NCBI GenBank assembly: GCA_012837885.1
Contig: DUQI01000049.1
Coordinates: 1-40,256, forward strand
DNA length: 40,256 nucleotides
Reading direction: 5' to 3'
Origin: Fastidiosipila sp.
GTDB taxonomy: Bacteria; Bacillota; Clostridia; Saccharofermentanales; DTU023
Shown: positions 1-8,221 of the stretch, in pieces
Numbering within the stretch: the first letter of the stretch is position 1
Layout of the letters: each line of letters starts with the position of its first letter
Program-made: the position numbers and the translations under genes
The notes under the pieces: model-generated
Database searches by the model: none
Seen by the model: the letters and a program-made list of their open reading frames with translations, nothing else
Told to the model about the DNA's origin: nothing

Positions 1-1
1 A

Positions 2-70
2 CTCGTGTTCGAAGGACCGATCACCTCGCTTCGGCACTTTACGGCCGGCTTCGAACTGATAGACGCCTAA
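2..70 (+). CDS. C-terminal end of an unidentified gene (partial)
   Basis: An open frame enters from the left edge and ends at TAA (68-70), giving the last 22 residues, ending in ELIDA. It stops 24 bp before the urocanate hydratase start and 12 bp before that gene's AGGAGG site, which fits co-transcription with hutU. Neighbourhood would suggest another histidine-degradation gene, but the fragment is too short to identify and I assign no function. Confidence 0.5.
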   Translation, partial: LVFEGPITSLRHFTAGFELIDA

Positions 71-94
71 GCACTACTAATCAGGAGGCATCAC

Positions 95-2113
95 ATGCTA
101 CATAATCATGACATTGAACCGTATATGACGATCAGGTTGAGCGATGAACTGCCTGACTATCCGGCATTCGATCCGCAGTATCGCCGCGCACCGAAGCGCG
201 AGGCAAAACTGAGTGAAGCCGACCGCAAACTGGCTCTAAGAAACGCCCTGCGCTATGTACCGGAATCACTGCACGAGACGCTGGCTCCCGAGTTTTTGCG
301 CGAACTGAATGAACACGGAAAAATCTACGGCTACCGCTTCCGTCCGGAAGGCAAAATCTACGGCAAACCGATCGACGAATACAAGGGAAACTGCCTAGAA
401 GGCAAAGCGTTCCAGGTCATGATCGACAACAATCTCGACTTCGACGTGGCGCTCTATCCATATGAACTCGTCACCTACGGCGAAACCGGATCGGTCTGCC
501 AAAACTGGATGCAGTATCGCCTGATCAAGAAGTATCTTGAAGTCTTGACCGACCGTCAGACACTCGTTTTATTCTCCGGCCACCCGGTCGGACTGTTCCA
601 CAGTCCGCCGTCGGCGCCGCGGGTCATTTTGACCAACGGCCTGATGATCGGCCAGTACGACGATCTGGAAAACTTCAACCGGGTACAGGCGCTCGGTGTG
701 GCAAACTACGGACAGATGACGGCCGGCGGCTGGATGTACATCGGCCCGCAGGGCATCGTCCACGGCACGTACAACACACTTCTGAACGCCGGTCGTCAGG
801 AACTCGGCATACCGCATGACGAAAACCTCGCCGGACGCCTGTTCGTCAGTTCCGGACTCGGCGGCATGAGCGGTGCACAGGGCAAAGCCTGTGTGATCGC
901 CGGCGGTGCGAGCATCATCGCCGAAGTCGACCGCTCGAGGATCAAGACGAGAAGCGATCAAGGGTGGGTCACCGCCGTCGCCGACACAAGTGAAGAGGCG
1001 TTTTCTCTGGCCAAAGCATCGATGGACAAAAAGGAAGCTTGTGCCATCGCCTTCCACGGCAATATCGTCGACCTTCTGGAATATGCGATCGCTCACGACA
1101 TCCATATCGATTTGCTTTCGGATCAGACATCGTGTCACGAGCCGTATACGGGCGGCTACTGCCCGCAGGGCATAACGTTCGAAGAACGCACCAGACTTCT
1201 GGCCGAAGACCCGGAGACCTTCCATCAACTGGTCGATCAGTCGCTGAAGAATCACTATAAGGCGATCAAGGCGCTGCACGACCGCGGCACCTACTTCTTC
1301 GACTATGGAAACTCCTTTATGAAAGCCGTCTTCGACGCCGGCGTCACCGAAATCTCGAAAAATGGTGTCGACGACCGCGACGGATTCATCTTCCCGTCCT
1401 ATGTGGAAGACATCATGGGGCCGTTGCTCTTCGACTACGGTTATGGACCGTTCCGCTGGGTCTGTCTCTCCGGCAAAGAGGACGACCTGCGTGCGACCGA
1501 CCAGGCGGCACTGTCATGCATCGATCCCGAGCGACGCTATCAGGACAGAGACAACTACGAATGGATTCTGTCGGCCGAAGAGAATCGACTCGTCGTCGGC
1601 ACGAAAGCTCGCATTCTTTACAGTGATGCGCTCGGCAGACTGAATATCGCCTTGAAATTCAATGAGATGGTGCGCGAAGGCAAGGTCGGCCCGATCATGC
1701 TGGGAAGAGATCATCACGACACGGGCGGCACCGACTCGCCGTTCAGAGAGACCTCGAATATTCGGGACGGCAGCAACGTCATGGCCGACATGGCGACCTC
1801 CGTCTTCGCCGGCAACGCGGCACGTGGCATGAGCCTTTGCGCGTTGCATAACGGCGGCGGCACCGGCATCGGCAAATCGATCAACGGCGGCTTCGGCTGT
1901 GTGTTGGACGGTTCGGAACGCATCGATCAGGTCTTGAAAGATGCGCTCCTCTGGGACGTCATGTCCGGCGTCGCAAGACGCGCCTGGAGCCGAAATGAAA
2001 ACGCGATCACGACGAGCATGGAGTACAACGAGATCATGGAAGGCAAGGATCACATCACTCTCCCCTATCTGGTCGACGACAACCTGATCGACGAAACGCT
2101 CTCAGATAACTAG
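95..2113 (+). CDS. hutU: Urocanate hydratase (urocanase)
   Basis: Converts urocanate plus water to 4-imidazolone-5-propionate, the second step of cytoplasmic histidine degradation, using tightly bound NAD+. The 672-residue protein belongs to the longer urocanase form (the classical form is about 550-560). Visible family features are the glycine-rich NAD-binding stretch SSGLGGMSGAQGKA near residue 253, the DQTSCHEPYTGGYCPQG segment near residue 345 that matches the active-site DQTS region, and the late glycine-rich GGGTGIGKSINGG block. ATG at 95 is preceded by AGGAGG at 83-88 with ideal spacing. A strong terminator follows at 2135, so it is the last gene of its unit. Other hut genes are not in the window except possibly the truncated upstream frame. 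Confidence 0.95.
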   Translation: MLHNHDIEPYMTIRLSDELPDYPAFDPQYRRAPKREAKLSEADRKLALRNALRYVPESLHETLAPEFLRELNEHGKIYGYRFRPEGKIYGKPIDEYKGNCLEGKAFQVMIDNNLDFDVALYPYELVTYGETGSVCQNWMQYRLIKKYLEVLTDRQTLVLFSGHPVGLFHSPPSAPRVILTNGLMIGQYDDLENFNRVQALGVANYGQMTAGGWMYIGPQGIVHGTYNTLLNAGRQELGIPHDENLAGRLFVSSGLGGMSGAQGKACVIAGGASIIAEVDRSRIKTRSDQGWVTAVADTSEEAFSLAKASMDKKEACAIAFHGNIVDLLEYAIAHDIHIDLLSDQTSCHEPYTGGYCPQGITFEERTRLLAEDPETFHQLVDQSLKNHYKAIKALHDRGTYFFDYGNSFMKAVFDAGVTEISKNGVDDRDGFIFPSYVEDIMGPLLFDYGYGPFRWVCLSGKEDDLRATDQAALSCIDPERRYQDRDNYEWILSAEENRLVVGTKARILYSDALGRLNIALKFNEMVREGKVGPIMLGRDHHDTGGTDSPFRETSNIRDGSNVMADMATSVFAGNAARGMSLCALHNGGGTGIGKSINGGFGCVLDGSERIDQVLKDALLWDVMSGVARRAWSRNENAITTSMEYNEIMEGKDHITLPYLVDDNLIDETLSDN

Positions 2114-2134
2114 AAGAAATCGAAAAGAAAATTT

Positions 2135-2165
2135 GACCCCGGCCACATGACGGCCGGGGTCTTTT
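2135..2165 (+). terminator. Rho-independent terminator of hutU
   Basis: A perfect 10-bp GC-rich stem (GACCCCGGCC, 2135-2144, with GGCCGGGGTC, 2152-2161) has a 7-nt loop and is followed by TTTT. It lies 21 bp after the hutU stop. Read from the minus strand it could also stop transcripts from the nucleoside hydrolase, although the U-run is poorer there. Confidence 0.9.
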
Positions 2166-2214
2166 CATTGGCAAAATACTTCGCTTCGTCAGCATCGGAC
2201 GGAACTTACTTTGT

Positions 2215-3216
2215 CTAACTCTCTTCTGCCCTCGCAATGATGTTGTACATCCAATCGAAAAAGAATTCCTTGTCCGCGTCATAGGCGAATGTGCAATTCG
2301 GCTCAGAGGTCTCCATATACTGACGGTCATCGATCACGGTGCGACCGTACGCTACACCACCCGAGATATCGACGTGGCAGGAGACGTCGGCTTTTTTCGT
2401 GATGCACTCCGGATGAAGCAGATAACAGAGTGCAAGGGCATCGTGCACCGGTGCCGAGCGCGGCGCATCCCGATCGGCTTTCCGGTCAGCGTACGCATCG
2501 ATCCGCTCCATGATCACGTCGTAGGTGAAATCGGCATATTTGTTGCCGATCGCTTTTATCTTCGCAAGATCAGCTTCCGAAATCTGCGCGTCATGCGTCG
2601 CATCGAGCGGTATGATCGTCACCTCGCAGCCGCTTTGCAATACAATCTCGGCCGCTTCAGGATCGGCCCAAATGTTGAATTCGGCGGCCGAACTGGCATT
2701 CGACAAGCGGTCACCGCCGCCCATGATCACAATCTCCCGGAGCCGCTCGGCAAAATCCGGCTCGGCACGCATCGCCGTCGCCACGTTGGAGAGCGGTCCG
2801 ACTGCGACGAGTGAAATGCTCTGAGGTTCTGCTTGCATGACCGTCTCGATCATCCAGACGATCGCGTTTTTATCTTGCTTTTTCAGCGTCGTTTCTGGTA
2901 GTGGCAGATGGTCGCCGTGGATCGCGTATGGCATCTTCACACCGGCGCGCTTCGGTAATGGTCTTAGACTCTGGGCACTTTTTGGTGAGAGCGTCGACAC
3001 CAGCGGATACTCACAGCCGCTGTATACCTTGACTGCCTCACCGGCTTCACAGTGTTCGACGACTCTGAGCGTGTTATCGGTCGTCAGTGCCAGCTCCAGA
3101 TTGCCATTCACGGTCGTAATACCGAGCAGATCGATCTCTTTTCCAAGAATCGCCAACATGATCGCAATCGCATCGTCGGTACCGGTGTCCACATCCAAAA
3201 TGACTTGTTTTTTCAC
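2215..3216 (-). CDS. Nucleoside hydrolase (IunH family)
   Basis: Hydrolyses the N-glycosidic bond of ribonucleosides to free base and ribose, a nucleoside salvage activity in the cytosol. The 333-residue protein begins with the diagnostic calcium/ribose-binding motif DVDTGTDDA (residues 8-16). It also carries the VAVGPLSNVATA and IVIMGGG blocks and a C-terminal VHDALALCYLLHP segment holding the catalytic-type His and the last calcium-binding Asp. Length fits the family (310-340). The start has AGGAGG just upstream, overlapping the stop of the aldo/keto reductase gene, so the two are co-transcribed and probably coupled. Preference for purine or pyrimidine nucleosides cannot be read from the sequence. 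Confidence 0.92.
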   Translation of the reverse strand: MKKQVILDVDTGTDDAIAIMLAILGKEIDLLGITTVNGNLELALTTDNTLRVVEHCEAGEAVKVYSGCEYPLVSTLSPKSAQSLRPLPKRAGVKMPYAIHGDHLPLPETTLKKQDKNAIVWMIETVMQAEPQSISLVAVGPLSNVATAMRAEPDFAERLREIVIMGGGDRLSNASSAAEFNIWADPEAAEIVLQSGCEVTIIPLDATHDAQISEADLAKIKAIGNKYADFTYDVIMERIDAYADRKADRDAPRSAPVHDALALCYLLHPECITKKADVSCHVDISGGVAYGRTVIDDRQYMETSEPNCTFAYDADKEFFFDWMYNIIARAEES

Positions 3217-3225
3217 ATGCGCCTC

Positions 3226-4083
3226 CTAGAACGGTGCCGTATCGGGGTCAGTCTGTTCGCCGCTCACACCTCTAAGCGACGAGATCGTCAGTATATCTTC
3301 GTCCGAAATCACGAATCCGAAGACATCGAGGTTTTGCTTACTTCTGTCTTTATCTTTCGACTTCGGCAGCGGCAGATATCCGTTTTGCAAACTCCAGCGC
3401 AGGCAAAGCTGCGGCACACTGACCCGATATTTATGGGCCAGCGTGATCAGGTCGGGGGATTCGAGGACTTTACCCGTGCCGAGCGGACTGTAGGCTTCAA
3501 TCAGCATCCCGCGTGATCGACAGTAGGAGACGAGCTCCGACTGCGTTTCGCCGGGGCTGATATGGATCTGATTGACCATCGGCTTCACCTCAGCCGTCTC
3601 ATCGAGTGCCTCCAAATGATGCTCGAAAAAGTTACTCACACCGATCGCGCGAATTTTTCCTTCTTTATAGAGTTTTTCCATCGCACGCCAGCTTTCGGCG
3701 TTCTTTTCTTTCCATGAGTCACGGAAATGAATCGGGTTCGGCCAATGGACGAGATAGAGATCGAGGTAATCGGTTCCCAGCATGTCGAGTGAGTCCTGGA
3801 AAATATCGAGTGTTTCCTGATACCCGCGCGTCGGGTTTTCCAGTTTACTCGTAATGAACAGATCCTCGCGCGGCAATCCACTTCTCTTGATACCGTCGCC
3901 GACGCCTCTTTCATTGCCGTAGGCGTAGGCCGTATCTATATGGCGATAGCCGGCTTCAAGTGCATGCAAGACGGCGTCACTCGCCTCTTTGCCGTCGGCA
4001 ATCTGCCACGTGCCAAAGCCGATGCAGGGAATCTCCACACCGTTTGACAGTTTGTATGTATCGGTAGGTTTCGTAAAATCCAC
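3226..4083 (-). CDS. Aldo/keto reductase
   Basis: NADPH-dependent reductase of aldehydes or ketones, of the 2,5-diketo-gluconate reductase-like subgroup of the AKR superfamily. The 285-residue protein has the full catalytic tetrad: Asp in GYRHIDTA, Tyr in AYAYGNE, Lys in ITSKL and His in LVHWPNP. The cofactor-binding end reads LPLPKSKDKDR. The start codon is GTG at 4083, supported by an AGGAGG complement at 4092-4097. Only 9 bp separate it from the nucleoside hydrolase, so the pair forms an operon. The physiological substrate is unknown. Confidence 0.93.
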   Translation of the reverse strand: MDFTKPTDTYKLSNGVEIPCIGFGTWQIADGKEASDAVLHALEAGYRHIDTAYAYGNERGVGDGIKRSGLPREDLFITSKLENPTRGYQETLDIFQDSLDMLGTDYLDLYLVHWPNPIHFRDSWKEKNAESWRAMEKLYKEGKIRAIGVSNFFEHHLEALDETAEVKPMVNQIHISPGETQSELVSYCRSRGMLIEAYSPLGTGKVLESPDLITLAHKYRVSVPQLCLRWSLQNGYLPLPKSKDKDRSKQNLDVFGFVISDEDILTISSLRGVSGEQTDPDTAPF

Positions 4084-4195
4084 TGATTTGTCCTCCTAAA
4101 TGCTAAGCATTCGCTAGAATGCGGATGTACAGCTTCTTTCTGATCTTCAGCATAGCAGAGCGCCTACGATGTGACCGACACATGCAGCACGCGAC

Positions 4196-4220
4196 AAAAA
4201 AACAGGGCATCTCCTGCTCT
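4196..4220 (-). terminator. Weak terminator-like element after the glp oxidoreductase operon
   Basis: On the minus strand a short CAGG/CCTG stem with a 6-nt loop is followed directly by a run of seven T. It lies 27 bp past the DUF1667 stop, where an operon terminator is expected. The stem is only 4 bp, so confidence is low. The rest of 4104-4247 shows no gene. Confidence 0.35.
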
Positions 4221-4247
4221 TTTAAATTGTGACTTAAATCTAAAGCT

Positions 4248-4592
4248 TCAAAGCGACCTGGTACTGATAAAACTGGCGCCGCTGCCACAGACGTTTTCGA
4301 CCACGATCTGGCCTTCAGAGACAGGCGACGTTAAACGTACCTGATCGAGCTCCTTCATCGCAGCCATGATCAAATGCTTGTCGATCGGCTTATCGAGTTT
4401 GACCGGACAGCGGGGTAGGGCGGCATTGTCAATTCTAACGGTCGAAGTGATCATGCGCATCGGTCTTCTCACTTCTTCCACACCGTACGCGATGCCCCTC
4501 TCACAACCGAATCCGCTCACTTCATAACCGTGTTCTTCATCGATATTGAGATGGCACCCTTTCGGACAGACAATACAGATCACTGTTTTCAT
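4248..4592 (-). CDS. DUF1667 cysteine-rich protein of the glycerol-3-phosphate oxidation set
   Basis: The 114-residue protein is a full-length member of DUF1667. It starts with CIVCPKGCHL (a CxxCxxxC cluster) and continues with GFGCERG, PRCPVK and VENVCGSG, giving six Cys in the family pattern. These suggest a metal or iron-sulfur site, but the exact role is not established. In many Firmicutes this small gene sits after two FAD oxidoreductase genes in glycerol-3-phosphate clusters, and here it overlaps the preceding gene by 4 bp (ATGA). I infer that it is the third component of the complex or its electron-transfer partner. Confidence 0.85.
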   Translation of the reverse strand: MKTVICIVCPKGCHLNIDEEHGYEVSGFGCERGIAYGVEEVRRPMRMITSTVRIDNAALPRCPVKLDKPIDKHLIMAAMKELDQVRLTSPVSEGQIVVENVCGSGASFISTRSL

Positions 4593-5848
4593 GACACGTC
4601 CTCCTCCACACTGATCACAATTGCTCCTTCGGCCTTGTCGAGAAGCGCCTTCGGAATCTTTACGTGCTCCATTTCACCGGGAGCCATGTACGGTCTCTTA
4701 AATGCCGCGATCTCGTTTTCTCCTGAGCGGATCACGACTCGGCTTTTATCGAACAGACGATTGACCCGAAAATAGACGGTCTGTGTCTTGGCGACACGCT
4801 CACGTCTAACGATCTGCGGCACGACGTAGCTGACACCGTCTCCACAAAGTAGTGTCATCTCGTCGGCAGTCTCCGATTTTTCATTCAGCACAAATTCGGC
4901 GGCACCTCGTCCCGCGATTTCACTCTCTTCCGTTACGAAATCGACGAGGTCATGCACGTGAACGACGTTGCCGCAGGCGAAGATACCGTGACAGGAGGTC
5001 TCCATGTTCTCTCTGACGATGGCCCCTTTCGTCCGCGGATCGATCTCGATGCCTGCCTTGTCGGTCAATTCATTTTCCGGAATCAGGCCGACTGAAAGCA
5101 AAATGGTATCGCAGGTAAACGTCATCTCGGTTCCCGCGATCGGCTTCAGATTCTGATCGACGCGGGCGACGACTGCCTCTTCAACCCGCTTATCGCCGCG
5201 AATTTCGACGATCGTGTGTGATAGAAGCAGCGGGATATCATAGTCGTCCAAACACTGCACGACGTTTCGCATCAGGCCGCTCGAATACGGCATGATCTCG
5301 AGACAGGCGAGCACCTCTGCACCTTCCAGGGTAAGCCGCCTCGCCATAATCAGGCCGATATCGCCGGAGCCGAGTACGAGGACACGCCGGCCGACCATGT
5401 AGCCCTCCATATTGACGTAGCGTTGCGCGGCACCGGCCGTCAACACGCCGGCCGGTCTGCTACCGGGAATCGCGATCGCGCCTCTCGTCCGTTCGCGACA
5501 CCCCATCGCCAGAACGATCGACTTGGCCTCGAGCACCTTATAGCCGACGTCGCGGTTGATCACATGCACGTGTCTCTCAGGCGTGATCTCAAGCACCATC
5601 GCATTCAGCATAAGCTCGATATTTAAGTCAGCGAGCATTCGAATGAAACGTGAAGCGTATTCAGGTCCCGTCAGTTCTTCTTTGAAGTAATGAAGCCCGA
5701 ATCCGTTGTGAATACACTGATTCAAGATGCCTCCCGCCTCGCGGTCACGCTCGGCGATCAGGATTTTCTTTAAGCCGTTTTTAGCGGCCGTTATGGCGGC
5801 GGCGAGTCCGGCCGGACCGGCGCCGATCACGATCAGGTCGTACATCAA
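4589..5848 (-). CDS. FAD/NAD-dependent oxidoreductase, partner of the GlpA-like enzyme
   Basis: A 419-residue pyridine nucleotide-disulfide-type flavoprotein. The N-terminus carries a FAD-binding Rossmann motif (VIGAGPAGLAAA, residues 7-18). A second dinucleotide motif, VLGSGDIGLIMARR, lies near residue 156, and the FAD-binding FACGNVVHVHD lies near residue 303. There is no CxxC redox pair. It is the central gene of an overlapping three-gene unit: the start overlaps the upstream stop by 4 bp and its own stop overlaps the DUF1667 start by 4 bp. By context it probably passes electrons between the GlpA-like dehydrogenase and a pyridine nucleotide. A related family is the hydrogen cyanide synthase/opine oxidase alpha subunit, so the substrate assignment is inferred. 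Confidence 0.85.
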   Translation of the reverse strand: MMYDLIVIGAGPAGLAAAITAAKNGLKKILIAERDREAGGILNQCIHNGFGLHYFKEELTGPEYASRFIRMLADLNIELMLNAMVLEITPERHVHVINRDVGYKVLEAKSIVLAMGCRERTRGAIAIPGSRPAGVLTAGAAQRYVNMEGYMVGRRVLVLGSGDIGLIMARRLTLEGAEVLACLEIMPYSSGLMRNVVQCLDDYDIPLLLSHTIVEIRGDKRVEEAVVARVDQNLKPIAGTEMTFTCDTILLSVGLIPENELTDKAGIEIDPRTKGAIVRENMETSCHGIFACGNVVHVHDLVDFVTEESEIAGRGAAEFVLNEKSETADEMTLLCGDGVSYVVPQIVRRERVAKTQTVYFRVNRLFDKSRVVIRSGENEIAAFKRPYMAPGEMEHVKIPKALLDKAEGAIVISVEEDVS

Positions 5849-7293
5849 GCATCGCCTCCCTTCGTCCGTCCGATGAGAATCGTCGATCCGGCTCTATCGA
5901 GCGGCACATCGAGCGGTGATATGCCATGCTCCGCCGCAATGATCTCGACGACCCGCGGACCACAGAAACCACCCTGGCACCGGCCAGATCCGGCATGACA
6001 GCGCCGCTTCACCCCTTCGACCGAAACGGCCGGAATCGGTGAATGAAGGGCAGCCTTCACTTCGCCGAGTGTGACCGACTCACAGCGGCAGACGATCTGA
6101 CCGTAATCGGGATTCGCTGAGATAAGCGTTTTTTTCTCTTCGACACTCATACGATTGAAGCGAATCTTGTTTCTTTTCGTCACAAGATTGACACGGGGTG
6201 TAAGCGCCAGACCACGCCCCGCCAAAAGCGTCACCGCCATCTCGCCGATCGCCGCGGCGGCCGTCAAGCCCGGTGACTTAATACCGGCGAGGTCGAAGAA
6301 ACCGGGTGAACCGTCCGCTTCGCCGATAATAAAATCGTCGATCTCGGTGGCCGCACGAACGCCGCTGAAATTTCGCACGTTCTGACTGAAATCGATCGAC
6401 GGCACCGATTTGAACGCGCGCTCTTTGACCTCGACCAGTCCTCTGGCCGACGTCACCGTATCTTCTTTCTTTTCCGTCAGCTCGTTGTTCGGACCGACGA
6501 TCAGATTGCCGTCGGTCGTCGGCGCGACGAGCGTGCCCTTGCCGAGAGGTGTCGGACACTGAAAGATGATGTGGCGAACGCGCGTTCCCTCACTTTTATC
6601 GAGCACATAATACTCGCCCTTGTCGGGAATAATGCGAAAGGCCGGCGGTGCGATCATGTTATGGATCGTATCGGCATGCGCACCGGCCGCATTGATCACG
6701 AACCGCGCCCGATGAACATCCTGATTCGTCTCGACCTCATAGCCGTCTGTGACCTTCCTGATCGCCGTTACTTTCTCGTTCAAGCGAAGCGTCGTCCCGT
6801 TTTCTACGGCGTTCTCGGCCATAGCCAAGGTGAATTCCCACGGATTGACGATCGCCGCCGTCCGCGCTAACAGCGCTCCTTTCACATGGCGACTCAGCTT
6901 TGGCTCCAGTTCAAAGAGACGCTCCGGTGGCAAGATCTCCAATCCTTCCACCCCGTTTTGTCGTCCCCGCTCGAGTAGACTTTCCAAGGTGATAAGATCC
7001 GCGTCGGAAAACGCCAAAACGAGTGAGCCGCAGTTGATATAAGGAACGTTCAGATCGTGACAGATCGTTTTCGAAAGACGTGATCCTGCGACATTCAAAG
7101 TAGCCATGAGGCTGCCCGGACGCGGATCGTAGCCGGCGTGCAAAATTGCGCTGTTCGCTTTTGACGTGCCGCTCGAGACGTCATTCTCTTTCTCCAATAT
7201 CAGCACATCCACGTCATAACGGGCCAGTGCATAAGCCGTCGCCGCACCGACGACCCCGCATCCAATGATGATCACATCTCTTATTTTTTGCAT
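5845..7293 (-). CDS. GlpA-like FAD-dependent glycerol-3-phosphate dehydrogenase with BFD-like domain
   Basis: Predicted to oxidise glycerol-3-phosphate to dihydroxyacetone phosphate. With the start at 7293 the protein has 482 residues. It opens with the FAD motif IIIGCGVVGAATAYALARYD and continues with a DAO-type FAD oxidoreductase domain (about 1-370). It ends with a BFD-like iron-sulfur domain: CRCESVTLGEV, then VKRRCHAGSGRCQGGFCGPRV. The frame is open to 7428, but the promoter and terminator leader lie inside that stretch, so ATG 7293 is the credible start. Its GGGAG site is 12 nt upstream, a little far. The GlpP gene directly upstream supports the glycerol assignment. The alternative is a related 2-hydroxyglutarate or opine oxidase. 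Confidence 0.85.
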   Translation of the reverse strand: MQKIRDVIIIGCGVVGAATAYALARYDVDVLILEKENDVSSGTSKANSAILHAGYDPRPGSLMATLNVAGSRLSKTICHDLNVPYINCGSLVLAFSDADLITLESLLERGRQNGVEGLEILPPERLFELEPKLSRHVKGALLARTAAIVNPWEFTLAMAENAVENGTTLRLNEKVTAIRKVTDGYEVETNQDVHRARFVINAAGAHADTIHNMIAPPAFRIIPDKGEYYVLDKSEGTRVRHIIFQCPTPLGKGTLVAPTTDGNLIVGPNNELTEKKEDTVTSARGLVEVKERAFKSVPSIDFSQNVRNFSGVRAATEIDDFIIGEADGSPGFFDLAGIKSPGLTAAAAIGEMAVTLLAGRGLALTPRVNLVTKRNKIRFNRMSVEEKKTLISANPDYGQIVCRCESVTLGEVKAALHSPIPAVSVEGVKRRCHAGSGRCQGGFCGPRVVEIIAAEHGISPLDVPLDRAGSTILIGRTKGGDA

Positions 7294-7313
7294 AAACGGT
7301 TCGCTACTCCCAT

Positions 7314-7354
7314 AAAAAAAGCAAGGCAAATAAGTCCGCGGACTTCCTTGCTTT
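7314..7354 (-). terminator. Intrinsic terminator in the leader of the glp oxidoreductase operon (probable GlpP target)
   Basis: On the minus strand a 9-bp outer stem (AAAGCAAGG with CCTTGCTTT; plus coordinates 7346-7354 and 7318-7326) encloses the self-complementary AAGTCCGCGGACTT and is followed by seven T (7314-7320). It lies between the promoter at 7387-7415 and the start codon at 7293. Every transcript from that promoter must therefore pass it. The GlpP antiterminator is encoded immediately upstream. Confidence 0.88.
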
Positions 7355-7386
7355 GCTCCAATACTCCGGCAATTCGGTTCGTCGAG

Positions 7387-7415
7387 ATTATAGCAAAACG
7401 AGTGCACACCGACAA
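7387..7415 (-). promoter_or_regulatory. Promoter of the glp oxidoreductase operon
   Basis: Minus-strand sigma-A type promoter: -35 TTGTCG (plus 7410-7415), 17-bp spacer, and a perfect -10 TATAAT (7387-7392) with an extended TGC before it. The predicted start near 7380 gives a leader of roughly 87 nt containing the terminator. Confidence 0.75.
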
Positions 7416-7491
7416 CGCGGCAAGACATCCACTATTTGTCTACATTTATGTCAATAGAGTGAACGGCCTGAGAATGTGTTTAGGTTATCAA

Positions 7492-8070
7492 TTAGCTCCA
7501 CAGTGACGCTTTGGTCGTCGATATGGCCATCGCCCCGGCATTCAAGGCAGCGACCGCGTCTTCATCGTCACGGATCAGGCCGCCTGCGATCAACGGCCGC
7601 TGCAAAATAGAGGCGACTTCGGAAATCACCCGCGGCATAATCCCGGGCAGGATCTCCAACGCCGTCGCGTCACTCGACATCCCCTGTTTTTTTATATTGT
7701 CGAGCGCCAGCGAATCGAGCAGGAACAGCCGCTGAACAGAGATCAGACCGCGCTGATGCGCCTCTCTAATAAGATTCGTCCTGGTCGAAAGGATGCCGTC
7801 GACCTGCGTGCGTTCCGCCATGAATCGGACCGAGACGTCACGGTTACTGAAACCTTCGATCAGGTCGATATGAGCGATCACGGCTTTGCCAGCCTCTTTC
7901 AGCTCGGCCACAATCTCCGGGATCGTCAAAATATCGCCGAACAACACAAAGACGACAGCGACATCACTTTCGATCGCCTGATGCAGGGCGTCCATGTGCT
8001 TGACCGCTGCGATCACCGGCTGTGCTTCGAGCAGAGAGACAAATTCCGCTTCACTCAATCGTCTGTTCAT
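7492..8070 (-). CDS. glpP: Glycerol uptake operon antiterminator GlpP
   Basis: An RNA-binding regulator that, in Bacillus subtilis, binds glycerol-3-phosphate and prevents termination in the leaders of glycerol genes. The 192-residue protein is full length and shows the family's TIM-barrel-like blocks: FVLFGDILTIPEIV, IAHIDLIEGF, DGILSTR, FLLDSLALDN, ALEILPGIMP and IAGGLIRDDEDAVAALNAGA. It ends 77 bp before the next promoter, and a leader terminator follows, which fits local control of the downstream FAD operon. glpF and glpK are not in the window. The start is supported by a modest AAGGAAAG site. Confidence 0.93.
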   Translation of the reverse strand: MNRRLSEAEFVSLLEAQPVIAAVKHMDALHQAIESDVAVVFVLFGDILTIPEIVAELKEAGKAVIAHIDLIEGFSNRDVSVRFMAERTQVDGILSTRTNLIREAHQRGLISVQRLFLLDSLALDNIKKQGMSSDATALEILPGIMPRVISEVASILQRPLIAGGLIRDDEDAVAALNAGAMAISTTKASLWS

Positions 8071-8221
8071 CGGATCACTTTCCTTCTTGTTGGTAGACGC
8101 AACTTAGTACCGACAAAATCATATCATGCCGAGGGCACACAAACGTTTTTAAAAGCGGTATTATATGGTGCATTGAACGTAAGAAGAGGCGCTATCACTG
8201 TTGCGACATCGGAGGTACATG

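Noticed and set aside
4103-4288. 61-residue minus-strand frame
   Set aside because: It overlaps the DUF1667 end and the terminator-like element, has no ribosome site and has no recognisable features.
7294-7428. N-terminal extension of the GlpA-like protein
   Set aside because: This stretch contains the promoter and the leader terminator, and homologues begin at the FAD motif just after ATG 7293.
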